A DNA stretch of 64,000 bases from Globisporangium splendens (Eukaryota > Oomycota > Peronosporomycetes > Pythiales > Pythiaceae), in the NCBI GenBank assembly GCA_006386115.1, contig VFIW01000163.1, positions 1-64,000 on the forward strand, in the 5' to 3' direction. Each line of letters opens with the position of its first letter. Position 1 is the first letter of the stretch. This document shows positions 9,915 through 19,065 of this stretch, piece after piece. Made by a program: the position numbers and the translations under genes. A model generated the notes under the pieces. It was not told where the DNA came from, ran no database searches, and saw only the letters and a program-made list of their open reading frames with translations.

Positions 9915-11186
9915 AAACAAAATTGGTATGGGTGGTGAGTGGGTCTAGGCGTCAATGTCTTGGGTCGGGCCAAAGTACTCGTAGTGGCGTTGCGCGGCAG
10001 GGACGTCCCACTCCTTTGCCAGGGACTTGTTGACGGCGCTCATGAACCCCGCGGGACCGCAGAAGTAGTACTCGCAGTCCTTCGTCGGCAGCCACTTCTC
10101 GAGCACGCTCAGGTCGAAGCGTCCGCGCGCGACCGTCTCCGTCTCTTGCATGTCGTCCGACTGGATCACCGTGTACGAGTCGAGCAGCTCGTGGTCCTGC
10201 GCCAGTTGCTTGAGGTGGTCGCCGAACGCGAGCACCTCTGCGTCACGGACGTACTGCGCGAAGACGACGCGTTGCTGCAGACCCTTGGCCACCAGAGACT
10301 CGAGCATGCTCAGCAACGGCGTGATGCCGACGCCGCCGCTGAGGAGCACGAGCGGCTTGTCACTGTCTTGCAGGAAGAAGTGGCCGCACGGTGGACCGAC
10401 CAGCACGGTGCTGCCTTCTTCGATGACGTCGTGCAAGTGGCACGAGACGATACCGTGTGGTACGCCTTCGCGCGCTTCCTTCTTCACCGAGATGCGGTAC
10501 TCCTCCGTGCTCGGCGCGCTCGAGAGACTGTAGTTGCGCAGCAGCACGTTCTCTTGCAGCTTATCGAATTTGAGGGACAGGTACTGACCCGGCTTGAAGT
10601 TCAGCAGCGGCACCGACGCATCCGTGCTCTTCAAGTAGAACGACGTGATCTCGGAGCTCTCGCGCACCTTGCGGTCGACGCGCAACTCGCGGAAACCCGA
10701 CCAACCGCCCGGGGTCGCCTCGTTCTCGGCGCGCGCGCTGTCTTCCGCGGCAATCAGCAGGTCCGCGAGAAAGAAGTAGCCTTCCTTCCACGCGTCCATG
10801 ATCTCGGGCGTCACCGCGTCCTTCAGCACCTCCTTGATCGCCTTGAGCAAGCACGTGCCGACGATCGGGTAGTGCTCGGCGCGGATGTCCAGGCTCACGT
10901 GCTTGTGCACCATTCGCGGCACGGCGTCGCCGAGGTTGCTGAGGCGGTCGGCGTTCGCGGCGAAGGCGATGACCGCGTTGGCGAGCGTTCTCGCCTGCTG
11001 GGACGTCGTCTCGCCGGTCTCGGACTTGATGCGGTGGTGGGACATGTTGAAGAGGTTCTTGACTTCGGGGTACTCGGAGAACATGGTGCGGTACATGGTG
11101 CTGGTGATGGCCGTGCCGTTCTCCTTGACGACGGGTGCCGTGGCCTTCAAGATCGCGATGGTTTCAGGAGACATGCTCGGCATCTT
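9915..11186 (-). repeat. Inverted repeat 1, left arm (1272 bp)
   Basis: Pairs with 13863-15134 in inverted orientation; position x matches 25049 minus x with no gaps. Two mismatches were seen (10338/14711 and 10362/14687), both synonymous. The arm covers the flavohemoglobin CDS plus 3 bases before the ATG and 30 bases after the stop. Flanks on both sides are similar but clearly diverged, with indels. Confidence 0.95.
9945..11183 (-). CDS. Flavohemoglobin / nitric oxide dioxygenase, copy A
   Basis: The 412-residue protein has an N-terminal globin domain (about 1-150), an FAD-binding domain (about 165-270) and an NAD(P)H-binding domain (about 275-405). Visible landmarks are the B10-type Tyr (MYRTMF, Y31), the proximal heme His in HKHVS (H95), the FAD motif RNYSLSSAPS, the pyridine-nucleotide motif GGVGITPLL and the C-terminal FCGPAGFM. 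Family members convert NO and O2 to nitrate using NAD(P)H, protecting cells against host or self-made NO. No organelle signal is evident, so it is probably cytosolic. It is intronless. The protein is identical to copy B at 13866, transcribed divergently 2.7 kb away. It has a perfect core promoter at 11239-11254. Confidence 0.95.
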   Translation of the reverse strand: MPSMSPETIAILKATAPVVKENGTAITSTMYRTMFSEYPEVKNLFNMSHHRIKSETGETTSQQARTLANAVIAFAANADRLSNLGDAVPRMVHKHVSLDIRAEHYPIVGTCLLKAIKEVLKDAVTPEIMDAWKEGYFFLADLLIAAEDSARAENEATPGGWSGFRELRVDRKVRESSEITSFYLKSTDASVPLLNFKPGQYLSLKFDKLQENVLLRNYSLSSAPSTEEYRISVKKEAREGVPHGIVSCHLHDVIEEGSTVLVGPPCGHFFLQDSDKPLVLLSGGVGITPLLSMLESLVAKGLQQRVVFAQYVRDAEVLAFGDHLKQLAQDHELLDSYTVIQSDDMQETETVARGRFDLSVLEKWLPTKDCEYYFCGPAGFMSAVNKSLAKEWDVPAAQRHYEYFGPTQDIDA

Positions 11187-11238
11187 TGATGGAGTGTGGT
11201 TGGCTGAGTTGGCTTGTGTTAGTTGCTGAACGGAGAGC

Positions 11239-11254
11239 AAATTGAGGAATGAGC
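11239..11254 (-). promoter_or_regulatory. Perfect oomycete core promoter (Inr + FPR) of flavohemoglobin A
   Basis: The minus strand reads GCTCATTCCTCAATTT, an exact fit to the 16-nt oomycete consensus GCTCATTYYNCAWTTT, 56 bp before the ATG at 11183. This marks the transcription start region of copy A. Confidence 0.8.
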
Positions 11255-13787
11255 TGCTAGGACCGATGCTTGTGTGGGGCTGGCATCGATGCCATTCTCG
11301 TTGGTGTGGAGCGAGGCGAACGTTTCGCACATCGCGAATGACCAGTCTCTGATTCTAAGATTACTCATAATTTTGTCCTGGACACATAATCGCGCACCGT
11401 GATGGATAGGGTTCGCGCTCTCCAACAGGATCCATCCTCGTTCGCTGGGTGCTGATCTGTGTGTTTCTATGTGCGCGGCGTAATAGTTGCTTCAACACCT
11501 GCCATAGGGTGCCCTCACTCCTCAAACCAACGGAAACCAAGCAGGGATAAACGACAACGCACGGATCTGTATTTGAAAGCCAGCTTTATCCTAAAAGAAA
11601 CCGACCAAGTATGCTTGGGAATGAGCCAGAACGGACAAGGAGATCTGACATATCGCACTAACCACATCCTCGCAGTGTATGTGGATTGGTCCAGGAACTT
11701 CGGATCCTATCGTAGATGCCTTTCTCGGGTCTCGTGGATGCGCTGCAGCAGACCTGGGTTCAGCGGTGCTCTGTCTCGCTGCTGAATGTGAAGACATCAA
11801 GGCACAGCGGAGCTCTCGAATTATGGCTGACTCATCAGACGACGGTGTGGATTCTGAGACAGAGCCGATTAACCGGTTAAATAATTCGTCTTTCGGATTG
11901 CGTGCCACTCCGTCTGGTCACCATCTCTCTCTGCATCCATCAACAGATGGAGGGTGCGAGACTCTTAACCGGTTATTGACGATTGTCCGACCTTGTTGCC
12001 CAACAGGAAGATTGATCACTGGATACCTTGGCTCGGCGTCATCGCACAACGATTACAGCAATCGAACTCCACCTTGGCGCTATCAAAACATTCTGCACCG
12101 CGAATGTGCTCGACTCTCCGGCAGAAATCCAGTCTGTGCACTCGCTATCCTCGAATCAGATCATTTGCCTCGTTTCAAGAGGCATCAAGAGTGTCAGGAT
12201 TGGCGACAGCCCTGCAGACCTTCCCCAGAGCAACCAAAGTATCTCAAGATAATCTTGTCTCCAGTCGTCCGACCTGTCAAGCTCTGCGTACGCGTCGTCG
12301 CATTCCAACGGAGACTGGTCTCGTGGCGCCATTTTCGCAGGGAGAAGAGCGGTCTGGTGGTTACTGCATCAGCAACTCAATGGTACATGCCTGTGCGATC
12401 TTAAGGGTGGGAGATCTCCCGCTTTGCAAGTAGCCAGAAAGAAACCGCTGCTGCCTTCTCACACCTATCAAAAGATCAGAACCTACGTCGGCGTTCTCGA
12501 ATTTAAGATAACTCGCACGTGCAACCCTCTTTCTCACCTATCGAAGGATCAGCTCCACTCGCGATTTAGAGATAACTCACACCTGCGTCTCATTGTCTCA
12601 CATGGTTGAACCCAAGTGAAACGCTCTGCCTTGTCCAATGCTTCAACGTTGTGCGCGTGACTATGTGGACTGGGATGCGCTTGTGTTGTATCGGTTCAGA
12701 CAAAGCAAGCGCGTTCCAAAGACATGGCACTCTCGACGATGCCGCCATTGCGTTTCAGGACTTGCGCTCCGACAAATCGAGCCATAGGGTCGTGGTGAAT
12801 TTGCAATAACTCAGCACGCTTCCTGGACCAGACAAGAAACTCTCTTACTGCGTCGCAAAGAAGCGCTGCAACAGAACAACTGTAAGAATCTGTGTGGATG
12901 ACCGAATTGCAAACAATCCCTTCAAAAAAGGCGTAATCGGTTATTCGGCTAAATCGAGGAAAATAGGGCTGCAAACATTTGTGTGTGCTAAACATCAAAT
13001 GCGCTGTGGAGTTCGATGGGCTATGAAAATGCCCCATCGAAACCCTTTGGTTTTGATACGATGTGAAGCAAAGCAGTGCTCTTGCCGAGAGCAAAAGTTC
13101 TGACTCCAAGTCTAACCGGTTGGTGACATTTTCTGATACCACGAGCGCCTCGATTTTTTCGCCGGGATTTGTACCTCACCGCTTGTTCCCAGCGCATTCG
13201 GGTGGTTCGGACAAGGACCAATCTGTCTGCAAGAGCTATGCGTTATCACAAATTGCATGCGCGATCTCCGTGGTTTCAGCACAATGAGAGCTCTCTGATG
13301 GCACTGCTGGCGGTTCAAACCGATTACCATTGTGTGCATAAACACACACAACAGCATCTCACTCACTTCTCCCCGATGCGCGTGGCTTTGCAGCCATGAC
13401 CCAACATGAGTAACCACTAATTCCAGATCATGCACAACAAAGCTGCAATCCCATCAGTGTTTACGACGACGCACTTTTAATCCTAACGCAGTCGGGACTA
13501 TGCGTTATGCGAGGCTCTTTAGATGTATTCGTTTGGATGAGTTGCCATATTTCTCCTGTTTCAAGAGTTGTTGTGTTGCTAAAACTGCCATTTTAAACAT
13601 ATTTTGTTACGAATCGCGACTTCAAAGCATCAAGATACGATGGAATATTGGGGATAGAGCACCTAAAGCAGCCTATGCATCAAGTAAAACTGAACAGATT
13701 AGAAGCAAAACAGGTGTGAGTAAACAGCTGGTGGGGAGCCAACCTGGTTGCTGCAACTGGAAGGCTGTGTCAGCCTCAACCTCAAAA
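11255..13787. other. Spacer between the divergent flavohemoglobin genes
   Basis: About 2.5 kb with no gene I can support. A 241-codon plus-strand frame (11679-12404) and a 148-codon minus-strand frame (12696-13142) have no recognisable motif and atypical composition. A diverged tandem duplication lies at 12457-12605 (separate entry). The ends carry the two promoters. Confidence 0.5.
12457..12605. repeat. Diverged ~74-bp tandem duplication
   Basis: Two units begin TCTCACACCTATCAAAAGATCAG (shortened in unit 2 to TCTCACCTATCGAAGGATCAG) and share ATTTAAGATAACTCGCAC versus ATTTAGAGATAACTCACAC. The second starts near 12532. It is an old local duplication with no clear role. Confidence 0.45.
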
Positions 13788-13803
13788 GCTCATTCCTGAA
13801 GTT
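13788..13803 (+). promoter_or_regulatory. Diverged core promoter of flavohemoglobin B
   Basis: GCTCATTCCTGAAGTT keeps the initiator half of the oomycete consensus but the flanking-promoter half is changed (CAATTT in copy A, GAAGTT here). It lies 63 bp before the ATG at 13866 and aligns with the copy A element, showing common ancestry of the two upstream regions. Confidence 0.6.
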
Positions 13804-13862
13804 ACTCTCAACTCAACAACACCTTCCTCACAAGGACCACCAGAAAATCCCCAACTCAGCCG

Positions 13863-15134
13863 AAGATGCCGAGCATGTCTCCTGAAACCATCGCGATCTT
13901 GAAGGCCACGGCACCCGTCGTCAAGGAGAACGGCACGGCCATCACCAGCACCATGTACCGCACCATGTTCTCCGAGTACCCCGAAGTCAAGAACCTCTTC
14001 AACATGTCCCACCACCGCATCAAGTCCGAGACCGGCGAGACGACGTCCCAGCAGGCGAGAACGCTCGCCAACGCGGTCATCGCCTTCGCCGCGAACGCCG
14101 ACCGCCTCAGCAACCTCGGCGACGCCGTGCCGCGAATGGTGCACAAGCACGTGAGCCTGGACATCCGCGCCGAGCACTACCCGATCGTCGGCACGTGCTT
14201 GCTCAAGGCGATCAAGGAGGTGCTGAAGGACGCGGTGACGCCCGAGATCATGGACGCGTGGAAGGAAGGCTACTTCTTTCTCGCGGACCTGCTGATTGCC
14301 GCGGAAGACAGCGCGCGCGCCGAGAACGAGGCGACCCCGGGCGGTTGGTCGGGTTTCCGCGAGTTGCGCGTCGACCGCAAGGTGCGCGAGAGCTCCGAGA
14401 TCACGTCGTTCTACTTGAAGAGCACGGATGCGTCGGTGCCGCTGCTGAACTTCAAGCCGGGTCAGTACCTGTCCCTCAAATTCGATAAGCTGCAAGAGAA
14501 CGTGCTGCTGCGCAACTACAGTCTCTCGAGCGCGCCGAGCACGGAGGAGTACCGCATCTCGGTGAAGAAGGAAGCGCGCGAAGGCGTACCACACGGTATC
14601 GTCTCGTGCCACTTGCACGACGTCATCGAAGAAGGCAGCACCGTGCTGGTCGGTCCACCGTGCGGCCACTTCTTCCTGCAAGACAGCGACAAGCCGCTCG
14701 TGCTCCTCAGTGGCGGCGTCGGCATCACGCCGTTGCTGAGCATGCTCGAGTCTCTGGTGGCCAAGGGTCTGCAGCAACGCGTCGTCTTCGCGCAGTACGT
14801 CCGTGACGCAGAGGTGCTCGCGTTCGGCGACCACCTCAAGCAACTGGCGCAGGACCACGAGCTGCTCGACTCGTACACGGTGATCCAGTCGGACGACATG
14901 CAAGAGACGGAGACGGTCGCGCGCGGACGCTTCGACCTGAGCGTGCTCGAGAAGTGGCTGCCGACGAAGGACTGCGAGTACTACTTCTGCGGTCCCGCGG
15001 GGTTCATGAGCGCCGTCAACAAGTCCCTGGCAAAGGAGTGGGACGTCCCTGCCGCGCAACGCCACTACGAGTACTTTGGCCCGACCCAAGACATTGACGC
15101 CTAGACCCACTCACCACCCATACCAATTTTGTTT
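13863..15134 (+). repeat. Inverted repeat 1, right arm (1272 bp)
   Basis: Reverse-complement partner of 9915-11186. Identity starts 3 bases before the ATG and ends 30 bases after the stop; outside, only partial similarity remains (for example the GCTCATTCCT block upstream and a CTACTG...GTTG...GCATGCACG-like block downstream). Confidence 0.95.
13866..15104 (+). CDS. Flavohemoglobin / nitric oxide dioxygenase, copy B
   Basis: Encodes a 412-residue protein identical to copy A (9945-11183): globin domain with Y31 and proximal H95, FAD domain (RNYSLSSAPS) and NAD(P)H domain (GGVGITPLL, FCGPAGFM). The role is NO detoxification by dioxygenation. It is intronless. The two genes differ at two synonymous third positions seen in Ser codons, yet their untranslated flanks are strongly diverged. 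The promoter has lost the second half of the core element, so expression may differ from copy A even though the products cannot. Confidence 0.95.
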   Translation: MPSMSPETIAILKATAPVVKENGTAITSTMYRTMFSEYPEVKNLFNMSHHRIKSETGETTSQQARTLANAVIAFAANADRLSNLGDAVPRMVHKHVSLDIRAEHYPIVGTCLLKAIKEVLKDAVTPEIMDAWKEGYFFLADLLIAAEDSARAENEATPGGWSGFRELRVDRKVRESSEITSFYLKSTDASVPLLNFKPGQYLSLKFDKLQENVLLRNYSLSSAPSTEEYRISVKKEAREGVPHGIVSCHLHDVIEEGSTVLVGPPCGHFFLQDSDKPLVLLSGGVGITPLLSMLESLVAKGLQQRVVFAQYVRDAEVLAFGDHLKQLAQDHELLDSYTVIQSDDMQETETVARGRFDLSVLEKWLPTKDCEYYFCGPAGFMSAVNKSLAKEWDVPAAQRHYEYFGPTQDIDA

Positions 15135-16024
15135 TAAAAGTACAGTACCGTTTTCCACTTACTACTGGTTGTTTGTTGGTGCGTGCACGATAAGTTTTAG
15201 TTTAGGTTTGAGCGAGGTGCATTATGTTGCGTCTAAAGCGATCAAGACATCCCTAAACATGCAAATATGCAAAGCGCATGGACATCTGCAACTGCCGACG
15301 GAGCTTTCTTGTGTGACGGCTTCGTATCCCGAGGAAAACACTTGAATTACGCAACCAAGCAGCCATGGAGGCCGATTCTTGGTGTCATCTTCGTGACGAG
15401 TAGAATAATGCTGCTGCGATGTTTCGTTTCCGATGTGTGATTTAGGATTTGTTAGGTACGAGGAATGTTTGTCTAAACGGGTTCTGGTGATCGAATGATG
15501 GTCTGACAAGACACGCTTTCGACACTTTCGACTTCTTGTTTGTCAATGTTGACACTGACAATCGTTTTGTCTACATTGATGTTTCCTCAACTACCAACGA
15601 ATGATGGTTACTATGTTGACTTTTGGAATGGACTTTCGATTTCAAACAAACACCCGATCCTTGCTGTTGGATATGGAGATGATGGTATTGATGTTGGTGG
15701 ACTTTTCACACGCACCTCAGCTGTTCTTCAACTATTGATTGCCACACACGATAAATCAGTCTGTCGGCCACAAAGCAAACCAAAAGGCGCTAATGAATTC
15801 TTGTTTCTTGTGCACAGAGACCTCTGCTCGATTCACAAACTCCATCTTCACGTCTGCAACTAGAGGATTCCCTCCTTCCAAATGATTTTGAAAAAAAGTT
15901 CATGTATTTTTGTCACTTTAATATCGAGTCAAGTTTGAAGAGCTACATAAAAACAACAGACAGCAACTTGACGCCGCAACGAGAGAGAAAGAAGAGACCA
16001 TCATTCGCGACCAAAGCACTCCGC
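15135..16024. other. Intergenic, no gene seen
   Basis: About 0.9 kb between the 3' ends of flavohemoglobin B and malate dehydrogenase. The short frames here (15540-15863 and others) show no motif. The first 60 bases retain weak similarity to the 3' flank of flavohemoglobin A. Confidence 0.5.
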
Positions 16025-17235
16025 CTAGTAGCGTGACAGGATTTCCTGCGCGTCGGCGCGCTCTTCCTGGAGTTCCTCGGCCGTGGCCTTCATCATGGCC
16101 TCGATGCGCGGCGTAGTCGTCAGTCCCTGCACGACTTCGTACTTGCCGTTGCCCGGGCACGTCACCGGGAACGAGTAGATGAGCCCCTCAGGCACGCCGT
16201 ACTTGTTGCCGTCCGAGCAGATCGCCATCGACACAAACTCGCCCTCCTTCGTGCCGTTGAACCAGTCACGCAAGTGCGCGCCGACAGCCGCGGCTGCCGA
16301 CATGGCGCTCGAGAGCTTGCGAGCCTTGATGATCGCCGCGCCACGCTCCTGTACGTCCTTGACGAGCTTGTTCTCGATCCAGTCAGCGTCGTTCACGAAA
16401 GCCGAGAGCTGTTGCGGAGCCGCCGCCGATGGCACGTGGACGTCGACAAACGACACGTCCGGCACCTGCGTGCTCGAGTGATTGCCCCAGATGATGCACT
16501 TGCGCACGTCCTTCGACGTCACGGTGTTGCCCGAGGCGTTCACGCGCTCGACCAGGAACGAGCGAAGGCGTTCGTGGTCCAGACGCGTGAGCGCCGAGAA
16601 GTTTTGGCGCGGGATGCTCGGCGCGTTCTCCATCGCGATCAGGCAGTTCGTGTTCGCCGGGTTCGCGACCACGAGCACCTTGACGTCGCGACTCGCGTAC
16701 TTCTCAATGGCTTCACCCTGAGCCTTGAAGATCGTCACATTCTTCTCAATCAAGTCCTTTCTGTAAGAGAGCATGACAGCGCATGTGAGCACACATGACC
16801 AAAACTACTTGCTACAGGAAGCACACAACTGTCGCCTACCTCTGCATGCCCTGCTTGCGCGGGAACCCGCCGACGAGGATCGCGACGTCGACGTCCTTGA
16901 ACGCGACCTCCAAGTCGGACGTCGGCGTGATCTCGTCGACCAGGTTGAACGCGCAGTCCTGGAGCTCCATCTTCACGCCCTCGAGCGCTTCCTGGGCGAC
17001 TGGGATATCCAAAAGGCGCAGACTCACGCGACGCGTTGGACCAAACACATGGCCAATGCAGACTGCACATCGTAAACGGTGAGTTAGTCCATGTCCCTCT
17101 CCATTAGAGATGCAAACAGAGCCGCGCAATGCACCAAATGCGCAAGCGCATGGCGTGCAACGTACTCAACGGCAGCAGCGAGTACGCGATCTGGCCGGCG
17201 GCGCCAGACACCACGATCTTCAACGAGGAGCTCAT
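16025..17235 (-). CDS. MDH: Malate dehydrogenase, cytosolic type (3 exons)
   Basis: The model is three exons: 17235-17166, 17062-16840 and 16760-16025, with introns of 103 and 79 nt (GTACGT...CAG and GTAGGC...CAG), giving 342 residues in frame. The N-terminus carries the NAD-binding VVSGAAGQIAYSL glycine motif, then LLDIP, GGFPRKQGMQRKDL, VVANPANTNCL, the catalytic pair region LTRLDHER and the active-site His in WGNHSSTQVPDV. This is the cytosolic animal/plant-type malate dehydrogenase, interconverting malate and oxaloacetate with NAD. There is no N-terminal targeting extension. The start ATG (17235) gives a standard N-terminus. A pyrimidine-rich CAG just upstream could be the end of a 5' UTR intron. 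Confidence 0.93.
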
Positions 17236-19065
17236 CGTATGTTTAAGGGCTGGGATAGAGGGAAAGGGGGGTGCAGCTGCTTGGGGGCTTGGCGGCGAGT
17301 TGGCAAATGGACGCTGCCTTCCATGCTTGGAGAGACCATAAAGATCTTCCTGTCCTTACTTTCGACCTGGATTTCTGCATTCCAATCCTCTGTTTATCGT
17401 TTTGTTTCGTTTACATCGATAGTTACAGGGTATCAATTATACAACAAATCGTCACTTTACTGAATTCTCAATTCTCATCTGTTTCGAAACCAATCATCAG
17501 ATTGAACAGGGTATTCAAATACCGAAGAATGTTGAAGCAGAGAGTAGAGTGTTTGGAGATGGGTCCACAGCAAAAGGGAAACGCGGTTCGGGCGACGTTC
17601 GCGCCACCTTCGCGTCACCACGATGCTCTCGACGTGACAGCGCAGCGTCATCGCGCAACGCACGCGCACCGTAAGCCATCCCGGTGCGCCATGAGGTGGC
17701 TTGATGATGCGATGCAGTCGTCATGCGCGCTTCATGGTGGGACTCAATGTGGGAACATGCGCGCAATTGGCGGCCATTAGAGGAGGGGAGGGATTCTCTT
17801 TCTATTTATACCTATCTATAGGCACGCGAACGCCTGCGGGTGATGCCGGCGACGTAGACATGGGGGACACGTCCGCAGAAACGACGCTGTCGACGAGTGT
17901 GACGCAAGATCCGCTGCCGTGTCTTTGTGTTTAGCAGCAGATGCGAAGCAACAGGTGGATGCGCAGCTGACGACGCGCTTGCTTCAAGTGCGCAAGCAAG
18001 TATTGAAGTCCTCGGCAGACCTCGAGGAGCACTTGGTGAACAGCACTGACTTTACGAAGGAGTTGCCTCGAGCGGTGTGCTCTCCGATCACGCGCTTGCA
18101 TTGTGCGCAATGAGCGCCAGCATGCGTCATGCTTCGGTGCCAGTAAGTATTCAAAACGCCGATTACCTGAGTGCGTCTTGATGCCAAGTGTTGTGGAGTG
18201 GAAACTCACATGGTGTGTAAGTGCATGTGTATGAAAGGAGTTCATTATGGACACTATGTGGTGTCGTTGGCACGCGAAGCCACCCTTAGCGTGTGCCTGC
18301 AATAACAACCACCTGTGAATGTATTTTAACGCACACGCAACGAGTCCGGCAGATGGATGCTATTGGCCTCGCAAAAAGACTGTGATATCCTCAAGTGGCG
18401 TTGGTGCTTCGGCGATGCGACTGCTTTAAGGGTGCAAGAATCTGCTGAGCATACGGAGTCCGGAGACTGCGAGCGTGTCTTAATGGCGATTGGAAGCAAC
18501 GTGCAACACAGCCACCGAGTGAGATCAATGCCATTCTCACCTGACGTCACGTGTATGCAGTCCAATGCACCATGTTGGAACTGAGCTACGGTCATGGAAT
18601 GAGCGAGCTGCTGGATAGGCGATTGTTGACGGCAGTGCGTAGTGTTCGAGTCGACACACGTAGGGCTCCAACAATCGTTGCGTAGACTCTGTATCGGCTA
18701 AATGGCCGATGCAATCGTATCATGCTTGTGCCTTTGTCAGCCCCAAGCACAGGAGATGACAACACACTCCGATGAACTTCATCCGTCTACACATGTATGA
18801 GCACGTAATATTGGCGTAGGGTTATCTCGCTTGTCCTTACAAAAAGGAATCTTCTTGCTCACGATAATGCATTTCCGCTCGAACTCAAGGTTGCAGCCTC
18901 AGGATCGAGGCGCGATCATGTGCATACTTGAGCGTACGGGATATTTGGAAAACGACGGGCAGGAAGAAGCAATCGATTGATCCTCTTGTTAGCTGCAATT
19001 GGAAAAAAGGAAATTGGCACGCATGTACGTAGAGCCTGGCTTGTGTTCTGGAGCAAAAAGCATCT
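17236..19065. other. Intergenic with a possible degenerate exon
   Basis: About 1.8 kb. The only suggestive sequence is at 17860-18113 (separate entry). Small frames at 18326-18595 and 18885-19065 are unsupported; nothing else is recognised. Confidence 0.45.
17860..18113 (+). pseudogene. Possible degenerate coding remnant
   Basis: From an ATG at 17860 a short acidic stretch (MGDTSAETTLSTSVTQD) runs into a TAG near 17934, while an adjacent frame opens into a protein-like helical stretch (QQVDAQLTTRLLQVRKQVL...ADLEEHL) ending at 18113. The amphipathic look of the second part suggests real or former coding sequence split by a frame change, or a tiny gene with an unrecognised intron. The family is not recognised. 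Confidence 0.22.

Noticed and set aside
9939..11189. Plus-strand 416-codon frame opposite flavohemoglobin A (and its mirror at 13782-15110)
   Set aside because: Shadow frame; useful only because it revealed the nucleotide mismatches between the arms.
11679..12404. 241-codon frame in the flavohemoglobin spacer
   Set aside because: No domain, no splice-supported extension, composition like random sequence.
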